From assembly GCA_947303715.1 (NCBI GenBank), contig CAMYYY010000009.1, positions 1-64,000 on the forward strand: DNA of 64,000 bases, written 5' to 3'. This document shows positions 8,075 to 15,900 of the stretch, one piece after another. The notes beneath the pieces are model-generated. The model did not search any database, was not told the DNA's origin, and was given only the letters and a program-made list of their open reading frames with translations. Numbering within the stretch: the stretch's first letter is position 1; each line of letters starts with the position of its first letter. Source of the DNA: an uncultured Bacteroidales bacterium (lineage in GTDB: Bacteria > Bacteroidota > Bacteroidia > Bacteroidales > Bacteroidaceae). The translations under genes and the position numbers were made by a program.

Positions 8075-8974
8075 CTATCTGCGGGGGGTGAGGCGGAGGA
8101 GGCCGGCGCCGTTGGTCTGGATGAGGAGGTCGCCACGGTAGGGGTCGCAGTCCTCGAACTCGTGGGGCACCTGCGACTGGAGGTCGAGGATGTGGTCGAG
8201 GCGATGGGTGTGCAGGTTCCAGACGTAGAGGATGCTGGGCTGCTGCGCCGTGCCCAGGCCGACGGGAATGTACATCCGGTGGCCCACGACGCAGGCGCCC
8301 TGACCGATGTGGTTGGAGGGGAAGCGGGGGTCGAGGTCCTGGATGCAATAGTTCTCGAGAGCGTCGCGGGGGTGGAGGTGCACGATGGGGCCGTCGGCGA
8401 GCCGGGGCATCCTGAAGACCATGGTGCGCCAGCGGTTGCCCTCGCCCAGATTCTCGATGGTGTTGCCATAGCCGATGAGGTGATTGCGTTTGCGGTCGAT
8501 AGTCCATTGCAGGGCGTAGCCGAAGAGGCCTTCGTCATCGTCGAGCACGATGGTCTGCACCAGCTGGGGCGGGGCGGTGAGGGAGATGCGCTCCACGAAG
8601 CAGACGTCCTTCATGCCGTTGTAACGCTGGCGGGAGCACTGCGACACGTAGAGCAAGGGGAAGGCATCGTCCTGAACGTAACGCTCGGTACCGAAGAAAG
8701 CGACGTTGGCGTGATTTTCCTTCGCCCGACTGGCGAGCGGGAACTGGCGCAGCAGCTGGAGGCTGTCGGCACAAAGGCGGTAGAGGGTGGCTTGGCCGGT
8801 GTTCTGGAGGCTGACGAGGTAGTCACTCCAGATGGCCATACCCTGATAGCTCTGCCCAGGCATGCCACGCAGATCGTCGACCTTCTGCACTTGGGCGCCC
8901 GTGTAATCAGGGGTCCTGCAGGCGATTACGAGCAGTAGCATCAACAGGGGGAGAAGGAGCTTGGGAGACGACAT
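8075..8974 (-). CDS. Lipoprotein of unknown function, beta-propeller-like
   Basis: I chose the ATG at 8974 (MSSPKLLLPLLMLLLVIAC), which gives a clean lipoprotein signal and 299 residues. Further upstream the frame runs through heptamer repeats and is not credible as protein. The mature part has repeated beta-rich segments (for example LYVSQCSRQR, LIGYGNTIEN, YIPVGLGTAQ, LLIQTNGAGL) that suggest a propeller-like fold. I cannot name a family. The antisense strand is also open over most of the gene, but its product looks like a shadow (Val/Glu/Ala-rich, no signal). It is separated from the B12 genes by a GH99-like gene, and nothing links it to them. Confidence 0.65.
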   Translation of the reverse strand: MSSPKLLLPLLMLLLVIACRTPDYTGAQVQKVDDLRGMPGQSYQGMAIWSDYLVSLQNTGQATLYRLCADSLQLLRQFPLASRAKENHANVAFFGTERYVQDDAFPLLYVSQCSRQRYNGMKDVCFVERISLTAPPQLVQTIVLDDDEGLFGYALQWTIDRKRNHLIGYGNTIENLGEGNRWRTMVFRMPRLADGPIVHLHPRDALENYCIQDLDPRFPSNHIGQGACVVGHRMYIPVGLGTAQQPSILYVWNLHTHRLDHILDLQSQVPHEFEDCDPYRGDLLIQTNGAGLLRLTPRR

Positions 8975-8977
8975 ATT

Positions 8978-9005
8978 AGTGAGTAGTGAGTAGTGAGTAG
9001 TGAAC
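8978..9005. repeat. Tandem AGTGAGT heptamers at the lipoprotein start codon
   Basis: Four heptamer units run up to 3 bases from the minus-strand ATG at 8974. A related set of AGTGATC units lies at about 9079-9100. Between them is a segment with the palindrome GTCAAACTTGTTTGAAC. The repeat occupies the ribosome-binding region of the gene. Confidence 0.75.
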
Positions 9006-9116
9006 TGCTGGAGCAGCGAGCGCAGAGTCAAACTTGTTTGAACTATGCCGAGTCGTGACAGCAGAAGAGCGAAGCTCAACAGTGATCAGTGATCAGTGAA
9101 CAGATAATAGTGGGGG

Positions 9117-10292
9117 TTATTTTTCGTCGAGGAAGACGTTGCGCACGGCATCGAGGTAGCCATAACCGTTGACGTCGTCGGGCTGCAGGTAGCTGGTCTC
9201 CGTCCACTCGTTCCACGAGTTGATGGTGATGAGGGGATGGAGGGCGGGGCGGGCGTCGAGGTATGCCTTCGCCTGGCGCAAGGCCTGCTCGAAGCGCTCG
9301 GGGGTGTTGCCACGCGTTACGGCACTACGGCCCGTTCGGGGGCTGTTGTCCCAGCCGATGGAGACGTGGGGGTAGTAGGGAATGGTGAACTCGCGGTCGA
9401 GCCTCTCCCACTCGGCATAGGCAGAGGCAAGGATGGTGGCGTAGTCGTCATCGACATTGAGGAAATGGCAGAACTGATAGTGCGACATGCTGTTGAACCC
9501 GAGTTCACGGATGAAGCGGTCGCGGGGACGCGCAGTCTTTGCAGCATCAAAACCGCTGTAGTTAAACTGGGGTTCCCACATGGTGAACTGCAGCTCAAGG
9601 TCGGGGAAGCCTGCCTTCTTCACCTCCTCGCGGAACCAGCGGAGGGCATCCGTGGCCTGTTCAACCCCGCCCAGCCCCTCAATGAAGGTAGAGACCTCGT
9701 AGATCATGAACACGGGTTTGCCGTCGATCTTATAGTAATTGGGCTGGCGGAAGAACAGCTCGATGTTGCGGCGGCACATCTTCTCGAAGGCCTCGCGGCT
9801 GACGCCCCCACGCCAGATGATGTTGTTCTCGCCCAGATGGGCGATGCGTGTGTCCCAGTAGTTCTCCACGTTGTGGTTGGCCCACATGAGGTAGAACTGC
9901 ATTTTGTCGCGGTTGCGGGCACGGAGGAAGCCGTGGGTGAGCGTCGTCTCCATGAAGGGGCGCTCGTCGAACCAGTACCAGTCGAAGATGAAGACGTTGA
10001 CGCCGTGGCTGGTGGCCTGCTCAATCTCCATCTCCATCACGGAAGGGTCCGCCTCGTTGACGTAGCCCCACAGCGGATGGCGGTTCCAGTAATGGCCGGG
10101 GTTGCGCTGCTGCATGGTCATCACGGTCTCCCACTCGCCCATGCCCAGGGGCCAGAAGGGGCGGAGGCGCGGGTCGTCAGCCGCATAGGCGGGATAGAGA
10201 TACGCCGCCACGTCGTACGTCTTCCGGGGCTGTGCGACGGCCATCACGGCGGACAGTAACGCCAAGCACAAGATAAGGGTCTGCTTTTTCAT
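9117..10292 (-). CDS. Secreted GH99-like (WbsX-family) protein
   Basis: The 391-residue product has a signal peptide (MKKQTLILCLALLSAVMAVA, cut before Gln). After it comes a WbsX/GH99-like barrel: an N-terminal YDVAAYLYPAYAADDPR, a central FIFDWYWFDERPF, WANHNVENYWD, and a C-terminal ITINSWNEWTE with candidate catalytic acids. Known GH99 enzymes are endo-acting on alpha-mannosides, but many WbsX-like members are uncharacterised, so the substrate is unknown. The start at 10292 is preferred over a longer frame running into the riboswitch. It is divergent from the B12 riboswitch operon. Confidence 0.75.
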   Translation of the reverse strand: MKKQTLILCLALLSAVMAVAQPRKTYDVAAYLYPAYAADDPRLRPFWPLGMGEWETVMTMQQRNPGHYWNRHPLWGYVNEADPSVMEMEIEQATSHGVNVFIFDWYWFDERPFMETTLTHGFLRARNRDKMQFYLMWANHNVENYWDTRIAHLGENNIIWRGGVSREAFEKMCRRNIELFFRQPNYYKIDGKPVFMIYEVSTFIEGLGGVEQATDALRWFREEVKKAGFPDLELQFTMWEPQFNYSGFDAAKTARPRDRFIRELGFNSMSHYQFCHFLNVDDDYATILASAYAEWERLDREFTIPYYPHVSIGWDNSPRTGRSAVTRGNTPERFEQALRQAKAYLDARPALHPLITINSWNEWTETSYLQPDDVNGYGYLDAVRNVFLDEK

Positions 10293-10364
10293 GATTACGG
10301 GTCGATATTCTGTGTACAAAAGTACATGTCTATGAATGAAAAAACAAATTATTTGAGCAAAAAG

Positions 10365-10396
10365 TTTGGCGGTACGGAAACAAATGGCTACCTTCG
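10365..10396 (+). promoter_or_regulatory. Promoter of the riboswitch operon
   Basis: TTTG at 10365-10368 and TACCTTCG at 10389-10396 are spaced by 20 nt. Transcription would begin at about 10400, at the 5' edge of the cobalamin riboswitch. Confidence 0.65.
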
Positions 10397-10398
10397 CG

Positions 10399-10580
10399 GC
10401 GGATTTGGTAGCAGAATGCCCCGTAAGGAGGCCTATGCGCAAGGGAATCAGGTGAGAAACCTGAGCTGTACCTGCAGCTGTAATCCACATCGTAAACGGG
10501 CATGGCACCCGAAAGTCACTGCTAATAAGTGGGAAGACGCCATGCCGCGGTGGAGAGCCAGAAGACCTGCCACGTCCGCA
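10399..10580 (+). promoter_or_regulatory. Cobalamin riboswitch
   Basis: Conserved blocks appear in the known order: TTTGGTA (10404), AAGGGAA then GGTGAGAAACC (10441-10461), GCTGTAATCC, AGTCACTGC, GGGAAGACGCCATGCC, and the B12 box GCCAGAAGACCTGCC (10557-10571). GCGGA at 10399 can pair with TCCGC at 10575 to close P1. It precedes the receptor gene start at 10621 by 40 bases. The class represses downstream genes when adenosylcobalamin is present, probably by blocking translation or promoting termination here. Confidence 0.95.
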
Positions 10581-10620
10581 GAGAAATGATAACATGCCTC
10601 CAGGAACAGGGGCCGTTAAC

Positions 10621-12885
10621 ATGAGGAGCGTAAGAAGATACCTGACAGCTATGGTTGTGGCGTTGGCGATGGCATTTCCCCTCGCCCATGCCCAGCAGCC
10701 CGACAGCCTCCGCACGGAAGCGCTGCCCGAGGTGGTGGTGACGGGTACGGGTACGGAGCATCTGCTGCGCAACGCCCCCGTGCAGACGGAAATCATCTCG
10801 CGCAAGATGCTCGACAGCTTCGGCGGCCGTTCCATCGAGGAAATCCTCGGGGCGCTGACGGCCTCGTTTGCCTTCAGCGAGGGCGACATGGGCAGCCAGA
10901 TGCAGCTGGGCGGACTCGGCAACAACTATATCCTTATTCTTATAGACGGCAAGCGCATCCACGGCGACGTGGGCGGCGAGAACGACCTCGGCCTCATCGA
11001 CCCGCAGAACATCGAGCGCATAGAGATTGTGAAGGGTGCCCAGTCGGCCCTTTACGGCAGCGACGCCATGGCCGGCGTGGTGAATATCATCACGAGAAAG
11101 AGACCCTCCCCCAACCCCTCCCGTAAAGGAGGGGAGCCCACAGGTTGGACGGCGGAGAACAGCACACGGTATGGGTCGTACAACGACGTAAGGCAGCACA
11201 ACGGGCTGGCCATCGCCCTCGGCCCCGTGACGAGCTACACCAACTTCCAGCTGCAGCACACCGACGGCTGGCAGAATACCGCTGAGGAATATACCGAAGC
11301 CCGCATCGTCAACGACAGCCGCAACAAGACCGTCAATGCCTACACCCTCTGGCAGGTAGCCCAGCGGTTCACCTTCGCACCCAGCAAGGACATAGAGCTC
11401 TATGCCGACGGCACGTACTACACCAAGTCCATCAACCGCCCGCAGAACGGACGCCACCCCAGCTGCGACGTCTATACCTACGATCTGATGTACCGCAACG
11501 CCAGCGCATCGACAGGCGGACGATGGAAGCCGAACGAAGCCGACGTGGTGACGCTCGACATCGACTGGAATCGCCACGCCTACTACTACGAATATACCGA
11601 CACCACGCTGTCCGACGGCTACGACCCCGAGGGACGGTTCACCAACTACTACCCCTACTTCCCCGGCCAAATCAACCTGCAGAGCGACCAACAGCGCCTG
11701 ATGGCCCACCTGAAGGGTGTGTTTCATCTGGGAGCGGCCTCACCCCAACCCTCCCCTAAAGGGAAGGGAGTAAGATCACCCCTCCTTCAGGAGGGGACGG
11801 GGGAGGCTTCCGTCCTCTCCGTAGGGGCGGAGTGGCGGTATGACTACCTGAACGCCCCGATGCGCACGGCTACGGGCACGGCCGACGACTGGACGGCAGC
11901 CCTCTATGCGCAGGACGAGTGGAATCCCCTCACGTGGCTCAACATCACAGCAGGATTGCGTCTGAACCAGAACCGCAGCTTCGGCTTCCGCGCCACGCCC
12001 AAGGTAAGCACGATGGTGTCGCTGGGCAACTGGAGGCTGAGAGCTGGATGGAGCCAGGGCTTCAAGACGCCCACCACGAAGGAACTCCACTACCGCTACC
12101 TCCACACGATGGGCTCGAGCACTTTCTTCAACCTGGGCAACCCCTCGCTGAAGGCACAAGCCAGCACCTACGTCAGCGCAGGCATCGAGTACCGCGGCGA
12201 CAGGCTGACGGCCTCCGTCACCGGCTATCACAACCAGCTCGACCACATGATTGCCCTCGTAAACGTACCCGTCAGCGAAATACCCCACGACATCACTTCG
12301 GCCTATACCGGCGACGGCAGCACGGCCATCGTAGCCCGCAAATACATGAACATGGAGGACGCCCGAACCCTCGGCGTCGATGTCAACCTCAGCTACACTT
12401 TCGCCGAAGGGCTGACGGCAGGCGGCAACTACAGCTGGCTCGACACCCGTGCCCATCAGTACAACACCCACCACGACCGGCTGGAGGAAGTCGTCATCGA
12501 CGGTACCGCCCACCACAAGTGGAACGCCTACGTCATCTGGAACCATCGCTTCCATGAACGCTACAAGTTGGGCGCCAACCTCAGCACCCGCGGCAGCAGC
12601 CGGCGCGACTACCAGAACAACGGCGACGGCGCCCCCTTCCAGCTCTGGAGGCTCAACACCACCCACGACCTCGGTACCGCCGACCGCCACCCCTTTACCT
12701 ACCGCCTGGAGGCAGGGGTTGACAATATCCTGAACTACGTCGACCGCACCATGCACCCCTACCACCTCGGCACCAACAGCCCCGGACGTACTGTCTATGC
12801 AGCCGTCGTCGTCCGCTTCAAACAAGGAAAGAGTGTTAAACCAAATAAAATGTCTAACTTAAAAACGTACGAAAATGAAGAGTAA
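10621..12885 (+). CDS. btuB: TonB-dependent outer-membrane receptor, BtuB-like
   Basis: From ATG 10621 the product has 754 residues, with a signal peptide ending LAHA before Gln. Upstream in-frame starts would break the signal. The plug domain follows directly (LPEVVVTGTGTEHLLRNAPV, then YGSDAMAGVVNIITRK). The rest is aromatic-rich barrel ending in VVVRFKQGK and a short polar tail. Control by a cobalamin riboswitch and co-transcription with chelatase and BtuF-like genes point to corrinoid uptake, though a cobalt or tetrapyrrole ligand is also possible. Two GC-rich palindromic inserts (11101 and 11737) add Pro/Ser/Gly-rich peptides in frame, probably in loops. Confidence 0.88.
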   Translation: MRSVRRYLTAMVVALAMAFPLAHAQQPDSLRTEALPEVVVTGTGTEHLLRNAPVQTEIISRKMLDSFGGRSIEEILGALTASFAFSEGDMGSQMQLGGLGNNYILILIDGKRIHGDVGGENDLGLIDPQNIERIEIVKGAQSALYGSDAMAGVVNIITRKRPSPNPSRKGGEPTGWTAENSTRYGSYNDVRQHNGLAIALGPVTSYTNFQLQHTDGWQNTAEEYTEARIVNDSRNKTVNAYTLWQVAQRFTFAPSKDIELYADGTYYTKSINRPQNGRHPSCDVYTYDLMYRNASASTGGRWKPNEADVVTLDIDWNRHAYYYEYTDTTLSDGYDPEGRFTNYYPYFPGQINLQSDQQRLMAHLKGVFHLGAASPQPSPKGKGVRSPLLQEGTGEASVLSVGAEWRYDYLNAPMRTATGTADDWTAALYAQDEWNPLTWLNITAGLRLNQNRSFGFRATPKVSTMVSLGNWRLRAGWSQGFKTPTTKELHYRYLHTMGSSTFFNLGNPSLKAQASTYVSAGIEYRGDRLTASVTGYHNQLDHMIALVNVPVSEIPHDITSAYTGDGSTAIVARKYMNMEDARTLGVDVNLSYTFAEGLTAGGNYSWLDTRAHQYNTHHDRLEEVVIDGTAHHKWNAYVIWNHRFHERYKLGANLSTRGSSRRDYQNNGDGAPFQLWRLNTTHDLGTADRHPFTYRLEAGVDNILNYVDRTMHPYHLGTNSPGRTVYAAVVVRFKQGKSVKPNKMSNLKTYENEE
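11101..11141. repeat. In-frame GC-rich palindromic element (copy 2, half-size)
   Basis: It starts AGACCCTCCCCCAACCCCTC and ends near GGAGGGGAGCCCAC. It resembles the left half of the 5423 copy and is read in the same frame (PSPNPSRKGGE). It falls just after the plug domain of the receptor. The right boundary is uncertain. Confidence 0.65.
11737..11807. repeat. In-frame GC-rich palindromic element (copy 3)
   Basis: The 71-bp element starts GCCTCACCCC and ends GGGGGAGGC, with two internal hairpins (CCCTCCCC/GGGAAGGGAG and CCCCTCCTTCAGGAGGGG). It encodes ASPQPSPKGKG and following residues inside the receptor barrel. Confidence 0.75.
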
Positions 12886-13954
12886 ATCTTTCATCGTCGC
12901 CATGTTGGCTGTAGCAGCCATCATGACCAGCCTGTCGTCCTGCCAAAAGGATGAAGATCTTAACAACAACTATGCCAAGTACCAGTCGGCCGTCGATGCC
13001 CAGGTGAAGGCCAACAAGAAGCACAGCAAGGTCATCCTGCTTGTGGCTTTCGGTAGCACGTGGGACAACGCCTTCAAGGCTTTCGATGCCACCAAGGCTG
13101 CCTACGAGAAGGCTTTTCCTGAGAGCGATGTCTACGTCAGCTACAGCTCGGCCATCTGCATCAACCGTGCAGCCGCCGGCGAGAACACCGACGAGAACGG
13201 CAAAATCGTGAAGCGCAACTACTACGCTCCGAACTTCTGGCTCCATGCCTTCGCTACCGCCAAGTACACCGACATTACCGTGCAATCGCTTCAGGTAATC
13301 CCCGGCGAGGAGTACAGCCGCGTCATCAACTACATCAAGGACTTCGCCAACAACCATCTGGGCGACCTCGACGACAAGTATCTTGCCAGTCTTGAGGGTC
13401 ACCTCTGGCTGGGCACTCCCCTGCTCAACAACACCACCGACGTGAACCACGTGGCCGAAATCCTTGCCAAGACGTACGGCAACCAGGCCAACAAGGGCGT
13501 CGTTGCCTTCATGGGCCACGGCAACCCCGACAGCTACGACACCTACAAGGCCAACGTCCGCTACACCCAGTTGGAGGAGGCCCTGCAGAAGTTCAACAAG
13601 AACTTCTTCGTCGGTACCGTCGACATGCCTGACAACTACAAGCAGGACGTCCTTGCCCGTATGCAGGAAGCCGGCATCAAAAACGGAACCATGAACCTCT
13701 ACCCGCTGATGAGTATCTGCGGCGACCACGGCCACAACGACATGGCTGGTGTGGGCGAAGACTACTGGGATGCCAGTGATCCCGAGAGCGAGGACAACAG
13801 CTGGTTCGAGTTCTTCAGCCACAACGGCTTCACGCCCACTTCCAACCTCTTCGGTCTGCTTGAGGTCAAGGACATCCTTCAGGTATGGCTGGACCACACG
13901 AAGAAGCCCGTCGAGCTGGAGGACTACTACCACTCGATGTATCCCGAAGAGTAA
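12875..13954 (+). CDS. cbiK: Exported CbiK-type cobaltochelatase (lipoprotein)
   Basis: The 359-residue product starts with a lipoprotein signal (MKSKSFIVAMLAVAAIMTSL, lipobox Cys23). A CbiK domain follows from residue 52 (VILLVAFGSTWDN). Salmonella CbiK uses His145, Glu175 and His207. The matching positions here are His215 in FMGHGNPD, Asp250 in VGTVDMP and His285 in ICGDHGHNDM, so the glutamate is replaced by aspartate. CbiK inserts cobalt into sirohydrochlorin in the anaerobic B12 pathway, normally in the cytoplasm. Here the signal places it in the periplasm, so a scavenging or metal-removing role is also possible. The gene overlaps the receptor gene by 11 bases. Confidence 0.85.
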   Translation: MKSKSFIVAMLAVAAIMTSLSSCQKDEDLNNNYAKYQSAVDAQVKANKKHSKVILLVAFGSTWDNAFKAFDATKAAYEKAFPESDVYVSYSSAICINRAAAGENTDENGKIVKRNYYAPNFWLHAFATAKYTDITVQSLQVIPGEEYSRVINYIKDFANNHLGDLDDKYLASLEGHLWLGTPLLNNTTDVNHVAEILAKTYGNQANKGVVAFMGHGNPDSYDTYKANVRYTQLEEALQKFNKNFFVGTVDMPDNYKQDVLARMQEAGIKNGTMNLYPLMSICGDHGHNDMAGVGEDYWDASDPESEDNSWFEFFSHNGFTPTSNLFGLLEVKDILQVWLDHTKKPVELEDYYHSMYPEE

Positions 13955-13981
13955 TACTTTAGACTATAGACAAATAAGCTT

Positions 13982-15166
13982 ATGAGGCGCAGACGCTTTG
14001 CCATAGTCCGATCTGCGGCACTTTGTGCGATGGTCCTGCTGGTTCCCCTGTCTTGTGCGCGGCAGGGGGCCGGCAGGACTTCCCCCTCGGCTGACGCGTT
14101 GTTTGCGGCCCACGACTCGGTGCTAGCTCATGCCGACGACTTCAGCGACACCATCACGATACGCTATGCCCGCGGGCTGAAGGTCGATTATCGCGACGAC
14201 GGCATCCACGTCGTCATCAGCAACCCCGACCCGTCCGCACCCTATGCTGCTCCGGAGGAGATGGTCATCAGCCGTCCCCTCCGACGCTTTATCTGTACCA
14301 CCGCCCTCCAGCTGGGCAACTTCGAGGTGCTTGGACTTGAGGACCACATCGTGGGCATGAATTCGCTGAAGAATCTCTTCTCGCCCACCATGCAAGAGCA
14401 GATGCGCGACGGACGTACTGTCCGCATCGGCAAGGAGGGCAACTTCGACGTAGAGACCATTCTCGCCACACAGCCCGACTATATCTTCGTCAGCGCCTCC
14501 AAGCACGGCGGTTTCGAAGCCATCCGCGCCTGCGGCATACCCTTCATCACCCATCACGGCTACAAGGAAACCGACCCGCTGGGTCAGGCCGAGTGGATAA
14601 AGCTCATAGGATTGCTGACAGGCGAGCCGCGTCGCGCCAACGCCGTCTTTGACGATATCGAGCACAAGTATCTCCAGCTCCGCGATGAAGTCGCAGAGCT
14701 GAAGGGTCAACAAGTCCACAAGTCGAAAAGTCAAAAGGGGCTTCCTACGGTGGCCTCGGGGCGTCAGGTGCGCGACGGATGGTATGCCGTCGGCGGGCAG
14801 AGCTACATGGCGAAGCTCTTCCGCGATGCCGGAGCCGACTACGTCATGGGCGACAACGACGACTCGGGAGGACGCACACTTGACTTTGAGGCAGCCTATG
14901 CCCAATCCGTGCATGCTGACTTCTGGCAGATTGACGGCTCCTTCAACGGAGCGTTCACCCTCGCCGTACTGGCAGCCGAAGACCCCCGCTACACCACGCT
15001 CGATGCCTATAAGAACCATCGGGTACTCTTCTGCAACCTCGCCCAGACCCCCTACCGCGAGCTGGCTGGCGTGCAGCCCCATCTCCTTTTGGCCGACTTC
15101 GTCAAGGCCTTCCATCCCGAGTTGCTGCCCCATTATGTCCCCCAGTACTACAAATTGATTGACTAA
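13982..15166 (+). CDS. btuF: Periplasmic-binding lipoprotein, BtuF/FecB-like
   Basis: The 394-residue product has a lipobox at Cys25 (LLVPLSCAR) and the two-lobe fold of ABC metal-chelate binding proteins: FICTTALQLGNFEVLGLEDH at the first lobe and an ATQPDYIFVSASKHGG strand. It follows cbiK by 27 bases in the riboswitch operon. The matching permease (btuC) and ATPase (btuD) genes lie further downstream, at 24364 and 32607. Corrinoid delivery is inferred from this context. Residues about 240-256 (GQQVHKSKSQKG) come from an in-frame array of GTCAACAA-type octamers between the lobes. Confidence 0.82.
   Translation: MRRRRFAIVRSAALCAMVLLVPLSCARQGAGRTSPSADALFAAHDSVLAHADDFSDTITIRYARGLKVDYRDDGIHVVISNPDPSAPYAAPEEMVISRPLRRFICTTALQLGNFEVLGLEDHIVGMNSLKNLFSPTMQEQMRDGRTVRIGKEGNFDVETILATQPDYIFVSASKHGGFEAIRACGIPFITHHGYKETDPLGQAEWIKLIGLLTGEPRRANAVFDDIEHKYLQLRDEVAELKGQQVHKSKSQKGLPTVASGRQVRDGWYAVGGQSYMAKLFRDAGADYVMGDNDDSGGRTLDFEAAYAQSVHADFWQIDGSFNGAFTLAVLAAEDPRYTTLDAYKNHRVLFCNLAQTPYRELAGVQPHLLLADFVKAFHPELLPHYVPQYYKLID
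14706..14737. repeat. In-frame GTCAACAA-type octamers in btuF
   Basis: Four units (GTCAACAA, GTCCACAA, GTCGAAAA, GTCAAAAG) run in the coding direction and are translated. They are degenerate copies of the octamer family at 17997, 32193 and 55605. Confidence 0.7.
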
Positions 15167-15170
15167 ATCC

Positions 15171-15201
15171 TTTGTCCGTCGGGATAATTTCACTACTTTT
15201 G
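15171..15201 (+). promoter_or_regulatory. Promoter for the adenosyltransferase gene
   Basis: TTTG at 15171-15174 and a perfect TACTTTTG at 15194-15201 are spaced by 19 nt. This suggests the adenosyltransferase gene has its own start besides any read-through from the riboswitch operon. Confidence 0.7.
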
Positions 15202-15220
15202 TCGCAATATTTGTTATTCT

Positions 15221-15793
15221 ATGAAAATCTATACCAAAACCGGCGACCGCGGCGAGACCTCCCTTGTAGGAGGCCAGCGAGTCAGTAAATGTTGTGAGCG
15301 GCTTGAAAGTTATGGCACAGTCGATGAGCTGAATGCCCACATCGGCTTGCTCATTACCCATTGCCCGAATGCTGCCGATCGGGCATTCCTCACCCACGTG
15401 CAGTCGGCCCTTTTCGTGGTGGGCGGCTACCTGGCTACGGACACCACACAACGCCCCGTCCGCACGGGCAACATCGTTACGACGGAAATGGTCGGGGCTG
15501 TGGAACAGGAGATTGACCGTCTGCAGGAGGCCCTCCCCCCCCTCCGGCTGTTCATCCTCCCAGGCGGGTGTGCCGCTGCCAGTCAGGCCCACGTCTGCCG
15601 GACCGTCTGCCGACGTGCCGAGCGCGAGATACTGCGCCTTGCCGCCACAAGAGCCGAGGTGGACGACCTCGTGCTGGCTTATGTAAACCGTTTGAGCGAC
15701 TACTTCTTCGTCCTCGCGCGCAAGCTTAATGTCGATGCCGAAGTTCCTGATATCGTGTGGAGAAGAAACAATGACACATTTTCATCGCAATGA
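15221..15793 (+). CDS. Cob(I)alamin adenosyltransferase, PduO type
   Basis: The 190-residue protein starts MKIYTKTGDRGETSLVGGQR, the ATP-binding signature of PduO-type adenosyltransferases, followed by ESYGTVDELNAHIG. Conserved FILPGG and VCRRAERE motifs lie near residues 107 and 127. It makes adenosylcobalamin or adenosylated intermediates from ATP and Co(I) corrinoid. It has its own promoter. The last codons and the TGA stop (15791-15793) lie within the first unit of the 22-bp palindrome array, so the repeat supplies the C-terminus. Confidence 0.92.
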   Translation: MKIYTKTGDRGETSLVGGQRVSKCCERLESYGTVDELNAHIGLLITHCPNAADRAFLTHVQSALFVVGGYLATDTTQRPVRTGNIVTTEMVGAVEQEIDRLQEALPPLRLFILPGGCAAASQAHVCRTVCRRAEREILRLAATRAEVDDLVLAYVNRLSDYFFVLARKLNVDAEVPDIVWRRNNDTFSSQ

Positions 15794-15860
15794 AAAGAAT
15801 TTTTCATTGCAATGGTTTAATGTTTTCATCGCGATGAAAGATTTTAATCATCGCGATGAA
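15781..15860. repeat. Four-unit, 22-bp-period palindrome array
   Basis: Near-palindromes of consensus TTCATYGCRATGAA begin at 15781, 15803, 15825 and 15847, exactly 22 bp apart, with 8-bp AT-rich spacers. The array spans the stop of the adenosyltransferase gene and the region just upstream of the second TonB receptor gene. A five-unit array of the same family lies at 40656. Confidence 0.9.
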
Positions 15861-15900
15861 AAAAACTTATTCGCTTGGAATAAAAAATCAGCATAAAGAA

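Noticed and set aside
8000..8938. 312-codon open frame on the plus strand
   Set aside because: Antisense to the lipoprotein at 8075-8974. It is rich in Val, Glu, Ala and Gly without a fold pattern, while the minus strand has a clear lipoprotein signal.
10522..11727. 401-codon minus-strand open frame over the receptor gene
   Set aside because: Shadow of the GC-rich receptor gene; valine- and histidine-rich with no recognisable domain, and it would run across the riboswitch.
12854..13933. Minus-strand frame exactly opposite cbiK
   Set aside because: Long antisense frames are common here because of codon bias; the plus strand encodes a clear CbiK.
14123..15592. 489-codon minus-strand frame across btuF and the adenosyltransferase gene
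   Set aside because: Spans two well-supported genes and an intergenic promoter, with no domain.
15781..15860. CRISPR array
   Set aside because: Units are 14 bp with 8-bp spacers, too short for CRISPR, and no cas genes are present.
15856..15900. Earlier ATG for the second receptor (15856)
   Set aside because: It lies in the last palindrome unit and would place 15 polar residues before the signal peptide; ATG 15901 gives a normal signal.
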